Shown: positions 1-13,852 of the stretch, piece by piece
Numbering within the stretch: position 1 is the first letter of the stretch
Layout: each line of letters opens with the position of its first letter
From: Mayamaea pseudoterrestris
Taxonomy: Eukaryota; Bacillariophyta; Bacillariophyceae; Sellaphorales; Sellaphoraceae
Reading direction: 5' to 3'
Assembly: GCA_027923505.1 (NCBI GenBank)
Contig: BROI01000002.1
Span: 620,001 to 684,000, forward strand
Length of the DNA: 64,000 nt
Program-made: the position numbers and the translations under genes
The notes under the pieces: generated by a model
What the model saw: the letters and a program-made list of their open reading frames with translations, nothing else
Told to the model about the DNA's origin: nothing
Database searches by the model: none

Positions 1-3000
1 GCTAGCGGTGCACCTTAAGTGGCAATTGAACCTTCCAAAATGGCCTGCAGACCTCATAATACAACCAATATGGATTTGAACAATGATTGGGACTCAAAGA
101 CTTGTCCATTTGGGCGTAGAGCCATCACCATGCCCTGAGACTCCGCACATTCAACCAATGGTTGAATGTGCCAGCCCTGCTCCCTTTTTGGCTGCAAAGA
201 TCATCAGCATTGCCCGCTGAGCCCTCCAATTTCTTTCAAATCATGTTTGTTGTCAATGCTGGGCCATAAGTTGGTGAGTTGCACCTCAGCATCCATCACC
301 ATGTCTGTCACAGTGAGACTGAGCAGATCCAACAACTTGTTGGATCTGCTAGCGTTGGATCTGCTAGCGGTGCACCTCAAGTGCCAATTGAGACTTCCAA
401 AATGATCTACAGACCCCATAATACATTCAGTAAGGACTTGAACAATGATTGGGACTCATAGACTTGTCCATTCGGGCGTAGATCCATCACCATGCCCTGA
501 GACTCCACACATTCAACCAATGGTTGAATGTGCCAGCCCTGCTCCCTTTTTGGCTGCAAAGATCATCAGCATTGCCTGCTGAGCCCTCCAATTTCTTTCA
601 AATCATGTTTGTTGTCAATGCCCCATAAGTTGGTGAGTTGCACCTCAGCATCCATCACCATGTGTGTCACAGTGAGACTGAGCAGATCCAACAACTTGTT
701 GGATCTGCTAGCGGTGCACCTCAAGTGGCAATTGAGACTTCCAAAATGGTCTGAAGACCCCATAATACAACCAGTAAGGACTTGAACAATGATTGAGACT
801 CATAGACTTGTCCATTTGGGCATAGAGCCATCACCATGCCCTGAGACTCCACACATTCAACCAATGGTTGAATGTGCCAGCCCTGCTCCCTTTTTGGCTG
901 CAGGGATTATCCGAATTGCCCGCTGAGCCCTCCAATTTCTTTCAAATCATGTTTGTTGTCAATGCTGGGCCATAAGTTGGTGAGTTGCACCTCAGCATCC
1001 ATCACCATGTAGCGACGTCACCCGTGGCAATTGAACCTTCAGCAAAAAAAGTCATTGGCAGGCATCACCTGCCCCGCAACTGAGCCCAACAACATGTTGG
1101 ACAAGTGTACTCAAGTGGCATTGAGATTCCAAGATGCGCCGCTAGACCCCAACAGCCAAACATGGACTTACCAGTTGAAGTGACTCAAGACTTGTCCATT
1201 TGGCGTAGGCCATCACTATGCCCTGAGACTCGCACATTCAACAACTGGTTGAATGTGCCAGCCTGCTCCTTTTTGGCTGCAGGGATAATCAGCATTGCCC
1301 GCTGAGCCCTCCAATTTCTTTCAAATCATGTTTGTTGTCAATGACTAGGCAATAAGTTGGTCCATTGCACCTCAGCATCCGTCACCATGAGACTGAACAG
1401 ATCCTACAACTTGTTGGATCTGCTAGCGGCGCACCTCAAGTGGCAATTGAACCTTCCAAAATGGCCTGCAGACCCCATAATACAACCAATATTTGGATTT
1501 GAATGTTGATTGGGACTCATAGACTTGTCCATTTGGGCGTAGAGCCATCACCATGCCCTGAGACTCCGCACACTCAACCAATGGTTGAATGTGCCAGCCC
1601 TGCTCCCTTTTTGGCTGCAAAGATCATCAGCATTGCCCGCTGAGCCCTCCAATTTCTTTCAAATCATGTTTGTTGTCAATGCTGGGCCATAAGTTGGTGA
1701 GTTGCACCTCAGCATCCATCAACATGTCTGTCACAGTGAGACTGAGCAGATCCAACAACTTGTTGGATCTGCTAGCGGTGCACCTCAAGTGGCAATTGAG
1801 ACTTCTAAAATGGTCTGCAGACCCCATAATACATCCAATATGGACTTGAACAATTATTGAGACTCATAGGCTTGTCCATTTGGGCGTAGAGCCATCACCA
1901 TGCCCTGAGACTCCACACATTCAACCAATGGTTGAATGTGCCAGCCCTGCTCCCATTTTGGCTGCAAAGATCATCAGCATTGCCCGCTGAGCCCTCCAAT
2001 TTCTTTCAAATCATGTTTGTTGTCAATGCTGGTCCATAAGTTGGTGAGTTGCACCTCAGCATCCATCACCATGTCTGTCACAGTGAGACTGAGCAGATCC
2101 AACAACTTGTTGGATCTGCTAGCGTTGGATCTGCTAGCGGTGCACCTCAAGTGGCAATTAAGACTTCCAAAATGTTCTGCAGAACCCATAATACATTCCG
2201 TAAGGACTTGAATAATGATTGGGACTCATAGACTTGTCCATTTGGGCATAGAGCCATCACCATGCCCTGAGACTCCGCACATTCAACTAATGGTTGAATG
2301 TGCCAGCCCTGCTCCCTTTTTGGCTGCAGGGATCATCAGCATTGCCCACTGAGCCCTCCAATTTCTTTCAAATCATGTTTGTTGTCAATGATGGGCCATA
2401 AGCTGGTGAGTTGCACCTCAGCATCCATCACCATGTATGCCACAGTGAGACTGAGCAGATCCAACAACTTGTTGGATCTGCTAGCGTTGGATCTGCTAGT
2501 GGCGCATCTCAAGTGGCAATTGAACCTTCCAAAATGGCCTGCAGACCCCATAATACAACCAATATTTGGATTTGAATGTTGATTGGGACTCAAAGACTTG
2601 TCCATTTGGGTGTAGAGCCATCACCAAGCCCTGAGACTACGCACATTCAACCAATGGTTGAATGTGCCAGCCCTGCTACCTTTTTGGCTGCAAAGATCAT
2701 CAGCATTGCCCGCTGAGCCCTCCAATTTCTTTCAAATCATGCTTTTTGTCAATGCTGGGCCATAAGTTGGTGAGTTGCACCTCAGCACCCATCACCATGT
2801 CTATCACAGTGAGACTGAGCAGATCCAACAACTTGTTGGATCTGCTAGCGCTGCACCTCAAGTGGCAATTGAGACTTCCAAAATGGGCTGCAGACCACAT
2901 AATACATTCAATATGGACTTGAACAATGATTGGGACTCATAGACTTGTCCATTTGGGCGTAGAGCCATCACCATGCCCTGAGACTCCGCACATTCAACCA

Positions 3001-5875
3001 ATGGTTGAATGTGCCAGCCTTGCTCCCTTTTTGGCTGCAGGGATCATCCGAATTGCCCGCTGAGCCCTCCAATTTCTTTCAAATCATGTTTGTTGTCAAT
3101 GCTGGGCCATAAGTTGGTGAGTTGCACCTCAGCATCCATCACCATGTCTGTCACAGTGAGACTGAGCAGATCCAACAACTTGTTGGATCTGCTAGCGGTG
3201 CACCTCAAGTGGCAATTGAGACTTCCAAAAGGGTCTGCAGACCCCATAATACATCCAATATGGACTTGAACAATTATTGAGACTCATAGGCTTGTCCATT
3301 TGGGCGTAGAGCCATCACCATGCCCTGAGACTCCGCACATTCAACCAATGGTTGAATGTGCCAGCCCTGCTCCCTTTTTGGCTGCAGGGATCATCCGGAT
3401 TGCCCGCTGAGCCCTCCAATCTCTTTCAAATCATGTTTGTTGTCAATGATGGGCCATAAGTTGGTCAGTTGCACCTCAGCATCCATCACCATGTATGTCA
3501 CAGTGAGACTGAGCACCTCCAACAACTTGTTGGATATGCCAGCGGTGCACCTCAGGTGGCAAGGGAAACTTCCAAAATGGCCTGCAGACCCCATAATACA
3601 ACCGATATGGACTTGAACATTGATTGGGACTCATAGACTTGTTCATTTGGGTGTGTAAGCCATCACCATGCCCTGAGACTCCGCACATTCAACCAATGGT
3701 TGAATGTGCCAGCCCTGCTCCCTTTTCGGCTGCAGGGATCATCAGCATTGCCTGCTGAGCCCTCCAATTTCTTTTGAATCATGTTTCTTGTCAATGATGA
3801 TCCATAAGTTGGTCAGTTGCATCTCAGCATCCATCAATGTATGCCACAGAGTGAAAGAGCACATCCAACAACTTGTTGGATCTGCTAGCGGTGCACCTCA
3901 AGTGGCAAGGGAAACTTCCAAAATGGCCTGCAGACCCCATAATACAACCAATATGGACTTGAACAATGATTGGGACTCATAGACTTGTCCATTTGGGCGT
4001 AGAGCCATCACCATACCCTGAGACTCCGCACATTCAACCAATGGTTAAATGTGCCAGCCCTGCTCCATTTTTGGCTGCAGGGATCATCAGCATTGCCCGC
4101 TGAGCCCTCCAATTTCTATCAAATCATGTTTGTTGTCAATGATGGGCCATAAGTTGGTGAGTTGCACCTCAGCATCCATCACCATGTCTGTCACAGTGAG
4201 ACTGAGCAGATCCAACAACTTGTTGGATCTGCTAGCGGTGCACCTCAAGTGGCAATTGAGACTTCCAAAATGGCCTGCAGACCCCATAATACAACCAATA
4301 TGGATTTGAATGTTGATTGGGACTCATAGACTTGTCCATTTGGGCGTAGAGCCATCACCATACCCTGAGACTCCGCACATTCAACCAATGGTTAAATGTG
4401 CCAGCCCTGCTCCATTTTTGGCTGCAGGGATCATCAGCATCGCCCGCTGAGCCCTCCAATTTCTATCAAATCATGTTTGTTGTCAATGATGGGCCATAAG
4501 TTGGTGAGTTGCACCTCAGCATTCATCACCATGTCTGTCACAGTGAGACTGAGCAGATCCAACAACTTGTTGGATCTGCTAGCGGTGCACCTCAAGTGGC
4601 AATTGAACCTTCCAAAATGGCCTGCAGACCCCATAATACAGCCAATATGGATTTGAATGTTGATTGGGACTCATAGACTTGTCCATTTGGGCGTAGAGCC
4701 ATCACCATGCCCTGAGACTCCGCACATTCAACCAATGGTTAAATGTGCCAGCCCTGCTCAATTTTTGGCTGCAGGGATCATCAGCATTGCCCGCTGAGCC
4801 CTCCAATTTCTTTCAAATCATGTTTGTTGTCAATGATGGGCCATAAGTTGGTGAGTTGCACCTCAGCATCCATCACCATGTCTGTCACAGTGAGACTGAG
4901 CAGATCCAACAACTTGTTGGATCTGCTAGCGGTGCACCTCAAGTGGCAATTGAGACTTCCAAAATGGCCTGCAGACCCCATAATACAACCAATATGGATT
5001 TGAATGTTGATTGGGACTCATAGACTTGTCCATTTGGGCGTAGAGCCATCACCATGCCCTGAGACTCTGCACATTCAACCAATGGTTGAATGTGCCAGCC
5101 CTGCTCCCTTTTTGGCTGCAGGGATCATCCGGATTGCCCGCTGAGCCCTCCAATTTCTTTTAAATCATGTTTGTTGTCAATGCTGGGCCATAAGTTGGTG
5201 AGTTGCACCTCAGCATCCATCACCATGTCTGTCACAGTGAGACTGAGCAGATCCAACAACTTGTTGGATCTGCTAGCGGTGCACCTCAAGTGGCAATTGA
5301 ACCTTCCAAAATGGCCTGCAGACCCCATAATACAACCAATATGGATTTGAATGTTGATTGGGACTCATAGACTTGTCCATTTGGGCGTAGAGCCATCACC
5401 ATGCCCTGAGACTCTGCACATTCAACCAATGGTTGAATGTGCCAGCCCTGCTCCCATTTTGGCTGCAAAGATCATCAGCATTGCCCGCTGAGCCCTCCAA
5501 TTTCTTTCAAATCATGTTTGTTGTCAATGATGGGCCATAAGTTGGTCAGTTGCACCTCAGCATCCATCACCATGTACGCCATTGTGAGACTGAGCGGATC
5601 CAACAACTTGTTGGATCTGCTAGCGGTGCACCTCAAGTGGCAAGTGAGACTTCCAAAATGGCCTGCAGACCCCATAATACAACCAATATGGATTTGAATG
5701 TTGATTGGGACTCATAGACTTGTCCATTTGGGCGTGGAGCCATCACCATGCCCTGAGACTCCGCACATTCAACCAATGGTTGAATGTGCCAGCCCTGCTC
5801 CCTTTTTGGCTGCAGGGATCATCCGGATTGCCCGCTGAGCCCTCCAATTTCTTTCAAATCATGTTTGTTGTCAAT

Positions 5876-8800
5876 GCTGGGCCATAAGTTGGTGAGTTGC
5901 ACCTCAGCATCCATCACCATGTCTGTCACAGTGAGACTGAGCAGATCCAACAACTTGTTGGATCTGCTAGCGGTGCACCTCAAGTGGCAATTGAGATTTC
6001 CTAAAGGGTCTGCAGACCCCATAATACAACCAATATGGACTTGAACATTGATTGGGACTCATAGACTTGTCCATTTGGGCGTAGAGCCATCACCATGCCC
6101 TGAGACTCCGCACATTCAACCAATGGTTGAATGTGCCAGCCCTGCTCCCTTTTTGGCTGCAGGGATCATCAGCATTGCCCGCTGAGCCCTCCAATTTCTT
6201 TCAAATCATGTTTGTTGTCAATGATGGGCCATAAGTTGGTGAGTTGCACCTCAGCATCCATCACCATGTATGCCACAGTGAGACTGAGCAGATCCAACAA
6301 CTTGTTGGATCTGCTAGCGGTGCACCTCAAGTGGCAATTGAGACTTCCAAAATGGCCTGCAGACCCCATAATACAACCAATATGGATTTGAATGTTGATT
6401 GGGACTCATAGACTTGTCCATTTGGGCGTAGAGCCATCACCATGCCCTGAGACTCCGCACATTCAACCAATGGTTGAATGTGCCAGCCCTGCTCCCTTTT
6501 TGGCTGCAGGGATCATCAGCATTGCCCGCTGAGCCCTCCAATTTCTTTCAAATCATGTTTGTTGTCAATGATGGGCCATAAGTTGGTCAGTTGCACCTCA
6601 GCATCCATCACCATGTATGCCACAGTGAGACTGAGCAGATTCAACAACTTGTTGGATCTGCTAGCGGTGCACCTCAAGTGGCAAGTGAGACTTCCAAAAT
6701 GGCCTGCAGACCCCATAATACAACCAATATGGACTTGAACATTGATTGGGACTCATAGACTTGTCCATTTGGGCGTGGAAGCCATCACCATGCCCTGAGA
6801 CTCCGCACATTCAACCAATGGTTGAATGTGCCAGCCCTGCTCCCTTTTTGGCTGCAGGGATCATCAGCATTGCCCGCTGAGCCCTCCAATTTCTTTCAAA
6901 TCATGTTTGTTGTCAATGCTGGGCCATAAGTTGGTGAGTTGCACCTCAGCATCCATCACCATGTATGCCACAGTGAGACTGAGCAGATCCAACAACTTGT
7001 TGGATCTGCTAACGGTGCACCTCAAGTGGCAATTGAACCTTCCAAAATGGTCTGAAGACCCCATAATACAACCCGTATGGACTTGAACAATGATTGGGAC
7101 TCAAAGACTTGTCCATTTGGGCAGCCATCACTTTGCCCTGAGACTCCGCACATTCAACCACTGGTTGAATGTGCCAGCCCTGCTCCCTTTTTTGCTGCAG
7201 GGATCATTAGCATTGCCCGCTGAGCCCTCCAATTTCTTTCAAATCATGTTTGTTGTCAATGCTGGGCCATAAGTTGGTGAGTTGCACCTCAGCATCCATC
7301 ACCATGTATGTCACAGTGAGACTGAGCAGATCCAACAACTTGTTGGATCTGCTAGCGGTGCACCTCAAGTGGCAATTGAGACTTCCAAAATGGTCCGCAG
7401 ACCCCAAAATTCATTCAATATGGACTTGAACAATAAATGGGACTTCAAGACATGTCCATTTGGGCTGGGCCATAAGTTGGTGAGTTGCACCTCAGCATCC
7501 ATCACCATGTCTGTCACAGTGAGACTGAGCAGATCCAACAACTTGTTGGATCTGCTAGCGGTGCACCTCAAGTGGCAATTGAGATTTCCTAAAGGGTCTG
7601 CAGACCCCATAATACAACCAATATGGACTTGAACATTGATTGGGACTCATAGACTTGTCCATTTGGGCGTAGAGCCATCACCATGCCCTGAGACTCCGCA
7701 CATTCAACCAATGGTTGAATGTGCCAGCCCTGCTCCCTTTTTGGCTGCAGGGATCATCAGCATTGCCCGCTGAGCCCTCCAATTTCTTTCAAATCATGTT
7801 TGTTGTCAATGATGGGCCATAAGTTGGTGAGTTGCACCTCAGCATCCATCACCATGTATGCCACAGTGAGACTGAGCAGATCCAACAACTTGTTGGATCT
7901 GCTAGCGGTGCACCTCAAGTGGCAATTGAGACTTCCAAAATGGCCTGCAGACCCCATAATACAACCAATATGGATTTGAATGTTGATTGGGACTCATAGA
8001 CTTGTCCATTTGGGCGTAGAGCCATCACCATGCCCTGAGACTCCGCACATTCAACCAATGGTTGAATGTGCCAGCCCTGCTCCCTTTTTGGCTGCAGGGA
8101 TCATCAGCATTGCCCGCTGAGCCCTCCAATTTCTTTCAAATCATGTTTGTTGTCAATGATGGGCCATAAGTTGGTCAGTTGCACCTCAGCATCCATCACC
8201 ATGTATGCCACAGTGAGACTGAGCAGATTCAACAACTTGTTGGATCTGCTAGCGGTGCACCTCAAGTGGCAAGTGAGACTTCCAAAATGGCCTGCAGACC
8301 CCATAATACAACCAATATGGACTTGAACATTGATTGGGACTCATAGACTTGTCCATTTGGGCGTAGAGCCATCACCATGCCCTGAGACTCCGCACATTCA
8401 ACCAATGGTTGAATGTGCCAGCCCTGCTCCCTTTTTGGCTGCAGGGATCATCAGCATTGCCCGCTGAGCCCTCCAATTTCTTTCAAATCATGTTTGTTGT
8501 CAATGCTGGGCCATAAGTTGGTGAGTTGCACCTCAGCATCCATCACCATGTATGCCACAGTGAGACTGAGCAGATCCAACAACTTGTTGGATCTGCTAAC
8601 GGTGCACCTCAAGTGGCAATTGAACCTTCCAAAATGGTCTGAAGACCCCATAATACAACCCGTATGGACTTGAACAATGATTGGGACTCAAAGACTTGTC
8701 CATTTGGGCAGCCATCACTTTGCCCTGAGACTCCGCACATTCAACCACTGGTTGAATGTGCCAGCCCTGCTCCCTTTTTTGCTGCAGGGATCATTAGCAT

Positions 8801-9051
8801 TGCCCGCTGAGCCCTCCAATTTCTTTCAAATCATGTTTGTTGTCAATGCTGGGCCATAAGTTGGTGAGTTGCACCTCAGCATCCATCACCATGTATGTCA
8901 CAGTGAGACTGAGCAGATCCAACAACTTGTTGGATCTGCTAGCGGTGCACCTCAAGTGGCAATTGAGACTTCCAAAATTGCCAGCAGACCCCAAAATTCA
9001 TTCAATATGGACTTGAACAATAAATGGGACTTCAAGACATGTCCATTTGGG
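5876..9051. repeat. 1,588-bp higher-order tandem duplication in satellite A
   Basis: Positions 5876-7463 and 7464-9051 are near-identical copies of a block of about 4.6 monomers. Rare variants recur in the same order at an offset of 1587-1588 bp: the changed hairpin base near 6640 and 8228, the CTAACGG variant near 7010 and 8598, and the shortened GGGCAGCCATCACTTTG stretch near 7117 and 8705. The junction near 7464 joins two different points of the monomer that share TGGGC, which points to a microhomology-mediated or unequal exchange. Confidence 0.9.
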
Positions 9052-9058
9052 TGTGGGC

Positions 9059-9314
9059 GCCATCACCATGCCCTGAGACTCTGCACGTTCAACCAATGGT
9101 TGAATGTGCCAGCCCTGCTCCCTTTTGTCTGCAGGGATCATCAGCATTGACCGCTGAGCCCTCCAATTTCTAGAAAATCATGTTTGGCCATCACCATGCC
9201 CTGAGACTCTGCACGTTCAACCAATGGTTGAATGTGCCAGCCCTGCTCCCTTTTGTCTGCAGGGATCATCAGCATTGACCGCTGAGCCCTCCAATTTCTA
9301 TAAAATCATGTTTG
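9059..9314. repeat. 128-bp tandem duplication inside a satellite A unit
   Basis: The stretch starting GCCATCACCATGCCCTGAG at 9059 restarts at 9187 after a truncated CATGTTTG. Both copies share private variants (CTGCACG, TTTTGTCTGCAGG, ATTGACCGCTG), so the duplication is recent compared with divergence among units. Confidence 0.88.
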
Positions 9315-12300
9315 TTGTCAATGCTGGGCCATAAGTTGGTCCGTTGCACCTCAGCATCCATCACCATGTCTGTCACAGTGAGACTGAGCAGATCCAACAA
9401 CTTGTTGGATCTGCTAGCGGTGCACCTCAAGTGGCAATTGAGACTTCCAAAATGGTCTGCAGACCCCATAATACAAACAATATGGACTTGAACAATGATT
9501 GGGACTCATAGACTTGTCCATTTGGGCGTAGAGCCATCACCATGCCCTGAGACTCCGCACATTCAACCAATGGTTGAATGTGCCAGCCCTGCTCCCTTTT
9601 TGCCTGCAAAGATCATCAGCATTGCCCGCTGAGCCCTCCAATCTCTTTCAAATCATGTTTGTTGTCAATGATGGGCCATGAGTTGGTCCCTTGCACCTCA
9701 GCATCCATCACCATGTCTGTCACAGTGAGACTAAGCAGATCCAACAACTTGTTGGATCTGCTAGCGGTGCACCTCAAGTGGCAATTGAGACTTCCAAAAT
9801 GGTCCGCAGACCCCATAATACATTCAATATGGACTTGAACAATGATTGGGACTCATAGACTTGTCCATTTGGGCGTGGAGCCATCACCATGCCCTGAGAC
9901 TCCGCACATTCAACCAATGGTTGAATGTGCCAGCCCTGCTCCCTTTTTGGCTGCAGGGATCATCCGGATTGCCCGCTGAGCCCTCCAATCTCTTTCAAAT
10001 CATGTTTGTTGTCAATGATGGGCCATAAGTTGGTCCGTTGCACCTCAGCATCCATCACCATGTCTGTCACAGTGAGACTGAGCAGATCCAACAACTTGTT
10101 GGATCTGCTAGCGGTGCACCTCAAGTGGCAATTGAACCTTCCAAAATGGTCTGTAGACCACATAATACAACCAGTACGGACTTGAACAATGATTGGGACT
10201 CAAAGACTTGTCCATTTGGGCGTAGAGCCATCACCTTGCCCTGAGACTGCGCACATTCAATTTATTAGTTGAATGTGCCAGCCCTGCTCCCTTTTTGGCT
10301 GCAGGGATCATCAGCATTGCCCGCTGAGCCCTCCAATTTCTTTCAAATCATGTTTGTTGTCAATGATGGGCCATAAGTTGGTGAGTTGCACCTCAGCATC
10401 CATCACCATGTCTGTCACAGTGAGACTGAGCAGATCCAACAACTTGTTGGATCTGCTAGCGGCGCACCTCAAGTGGCAATTGAACCTACAAAATGGCCTG
10501 CAGACCCCATAATACAACCAATATGGATTTGAATGTTGATTGGGACTCATAGACTTGTCCATTTGGGCGTAGAGCCATCACCATGCCCTGAGACTCCGCA
10601 CATTCAACCAATGGTTGAATGTGCCAGCCCTGCTCCCTTTTTGGCTGCAAAGATCATCAGCATTGCCCGCTGAGCCCTCCAATTTCTTTCAAATCATGTT
10701 TGTTGTCAATGCTGGGCCATAAGTTGGTGAGTTGCACCTCAGCATCCATCACCATGTCTGTCACAGTGAGACTGAACAGATCCAACAAATTGTTGGATCT
10801 GTTAGCGATGCACCTCAAGTGGCAAGTGAGACTTCCAAAATTGCCAGCAGACCCCAAAATACATTCAATATGGACTTGAACAATAAATGGGACTTAACGA
10901 CATGTCCATTTGGGTGTGGGCGCCATCACCATGCCCTGAGACTCCGCACATTCAACCAATGGTTGAATGTGCCAGCCCTGCTCCCTTTTTGGCTGCAAAG
11001 ATCATCAGCATTGCCCACTGAGCCCTCCAATTTCTTTCAAATCATGTTTGTTGTCAATGCTGGGCCATAAGTTGGTGAGTTGCACCTCAGCATCCATCAC
11101 CATGTCTGTCACAGTGAGACTGAGCAGATCCAACAACTTGTTGGATCTGCTAGCGGTGCACCTCAAGTGGCAATTGAGACTTCCAAAATGGTCTGCAGAC
11201 CCCATAATACATTCAATAAGGACTTGAACAATGATTGGGACTCATAGACTTGTCCATTTGGGCGTAGAGCCATCACCATGCCCTGAGACTCCGCACATTC
11301 AACCAATGGTTGAATGTGCCAGCCCTGCTCCCTTTTTGGCTGCAGGGATCATCAGCATTGCCCACTGAGCCCTCCAATTTCTTTCAAATCATGTTTGTTG
11401 TCAATGATGGGCCATAAGTTGGTAAGTTGCACCTCAGCATCATCACCATGTATGCCACAGTGAGACTGAGCAGATCCAACAACTTGTTGGATCTGCTAGC
11501 GTTGGATCTGCTAGTGGCGCATCTCAAGTGGCAATTGAACCTTCCAAAATGACCTGCAGACCCCAAAATACAACCAAAATGGACTTGAACACTGATTGGA
11601 ACACATAGATTTGTCCGTTTGGGGTGGAAGCCATCATCATGCCCTGAGACTCCGCACATTCAACCAATGGTTGAATGTGCCAGCCCTGCTACCTTTTTGG
11701 CTGCAAAGATCATCAGCATTGCCCGCTGAGCCCTCCAATTTCTTTCAAATCATGCTTTTTGTCAATGCTGGGCCATAAGTTGGTGAGTTGCACCTCAGCA
11801 TCCATCACCATGTCTGTCACAGTGAGACTGAGCAGATCCAACAACTTGTTGGATCTGCTAGCGGTGCACCTCAAGTGGCAAGGGAAACTTCCAAAATGGC
11901 CTGCAGACCCCATAATACAACCGATATGGACTTGAACATTGATTGGGACTCATAGACTTGTCCATTTGGGCGTAGAGCCATCACCATGCCCTGAGACTCC
12001 GCACATTCAACCAATGGTTGAATGTGCCAGCCCTGCTCCCTTTTTGGCTGCAGGGATCATCCGGATTGCCCGCTGAGCCCTCCAATTTCTTTCAAATCAT
12101 GTTTGTTGTCAATGCTGGGCCATAAGTTGGTGAGTTGCACCTCAGCATCCATCACCATGTCTGTCACAGTGAGACTGAGCAGATCCAACAACTTGTTGGA
12201 TCTGCTAGCGGTGCACCTCAAGTGGCAATTGAGACTTCCAAAATGGTCTGCAGACCCCATAATACATCCAATATGGACTTGAACAATTTTTGAGACTCAT

Positions 12301-13011
12301 AGGCTTGTCCATTTGGGCGTAGAGCCATCACCATGCCCTGGACTCCGCCACCACGGTCTCCCTTTTTGGCTGCAGGGATCATCCGCATTGCCCGCTGGGC
12401 CCTAAATTTCTTTCAAATCATGTTTGTTGTCAATGCTGGGCCATAAGTTGGTGAGTTGCACCTCAGCATCCATCACCATGTCTGTCACAGTGGACAGCAG
12501 ACTCAACAACTTGTTGGGCCCTCATGACATAAGCTGAAACACGCGAACCAAGGGGCTCATAGACTTGTCCATTGGGCGTGGGCCATCACCATGCCCTGAG
12601 ACTCCACACATTCAACCGTTGGTTGAATGTGCCAGCCCTGCTCCCTTTTTGGCTGCAGGGATCATCAGCATTGCCTGCTGAGCCCTCTAATTTCTTTTAA
12701 ACCATGTTTGTTGTCAATGATGGGCCATAAGTTGGTGAGTTGCACCTCAGCATCCATCACCATGTCTGTCACAGTGAGACGAGAATTGAACTGGATCTGC
12801 TAGCGGTTGCACACCGAAAACTTCCAAAATGGTCCGAGACCCCATAATACATTCAATATGGACTTGGACAATGGTTGGGACTCATAGACTTGTCCATTTG
12901 GGCGTGGAGCCATCACCATACCCTGAGACTCCGCACATTCAGCCAATGGTTGAATGTCCCAGCCCTCCCTTTTTGGCTGCAAGATAAATTGCAGACTCAT
13001 CAGCAGTTGCC

Positions 13012-13852
13012 CCGTGTAGCCCTCCCATAGTCGCAGGAATCAACTATGGATGATTTTATGCACCAATCTCACTGCAAGCATGTCCACAAGCATTGTCAAA
13101 CAGGATTGATGGAGCAAGACTACAATGGGTGGTAGGTTAAAGGCCATGCACGGTAGCTCCATGAACTGCCCTCCCATACCATAGCTGCTTGGAATCAGCT
13201 ATGGATTTTTTTTGCACCAGAAACACTGCAAGCATATTTCCAAGAATAGCCAAATAGGATTGATGGAGCAAGACTACAATTGGGGGTTGGTTTGGAAGGC
13301 CATGCACTGTACCGTAACACCATGGAGATGGCTACTGTGTGGGTGTTTGAATTGCCCTCCCGTAACGTAGCTGCTTGGAATCAGCTATGGATGATTTTTA
13401 AGCACCAATCTCACCGCAACCATGTCCCTAAGCATAGCCAAACAGGATTGATTGAGCAAGACTACACGTGGGGGTAGATTTGGAAGGCAATGCACTGTAG
13501 CACCATGGAGCTGGTACCTGTGTAAATGTCTGAATGGCCCTCCCATACCGTAGCTGCTTGGAATCAGCTATGAAGGATTTTTATGCACCAATCTCACTGC
13601 AAGGTTGTCCACAAGCATTGTCAAACAGGATTGATGGAACAAGACTACAATTGGGGGTTGGTTTGAAGGCCGCCTGTAGCACCATGGAGCTGGTTCCTGT
13701 GTAGATGTCTGAATTGCCCTCACATACCGTAGCTGCTTGGAATTGGCTACAGAGGATTTTTATGCACCAATCTCACCGCAAGTATGTCCCCAAGCAGGCC
13801 TACACCATGGCTTGGTCCACACGATGGTCATAGCCACACCCCAAGTTGTGGA
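13012..13852. repeat. Satellite family B block 1 (about 180-bp repeat) with a start of family C
   Basis: Four to five copies of a second repeat, marked by GGATTGATGGAGCAAGAC at 13,104, 13,258, 13,446 and 13,629 (spacing 154-188 bp). Each unit has a short hairpin, TAGCTG and CAGCTA around eight bases. From 13,036 on the block is a diverged copy of 18,345-19,188 and ends with the same first bases of family C. It then breaks abruptly into family A at 13,852/13,853. One unit has lost about 24 bp relative to its counterpart. Confidence 0.9.

Larger units (their letters stand above)
1..13011. repeat. Satellite family A, block 1 (347-bp tandem repeat)
   Basis: Head-to-tail tandem repeat running off the left edge. 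The same landmarks recur every 347 bp (for example units beginning at 4049, 4396, 4743, 5090, 5437, 5784 and 6131), giving about 37 copies. Variant units of 362 bp carry a 15-bp internal duplication and a 364-bp unit carries 2 more bases. Each unit holds two hairpin palindromes: arms AGATCCAACAA/TTGTTGGATCT around one base, and CACATTCAACC/GGTTGAATGTG around AAT. Units near 1005-1270 and 12,340-13,011 are strongly decayed. Every unit shows open frames on both strands, but 347 is not a multiple of 3 and the frame closes in each copy, so I do not call them genes. The position (centromeric, subtelomeric or interstitial) cannot be told from the window. Confidence 0.97.

Noticed and set aside
1-13011. 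CRISPR-like array (regular palindromic repeats)
   Set aside because: The whole 347-bp unit is repeated with no unique spacers, and the genome is eukaryotic.
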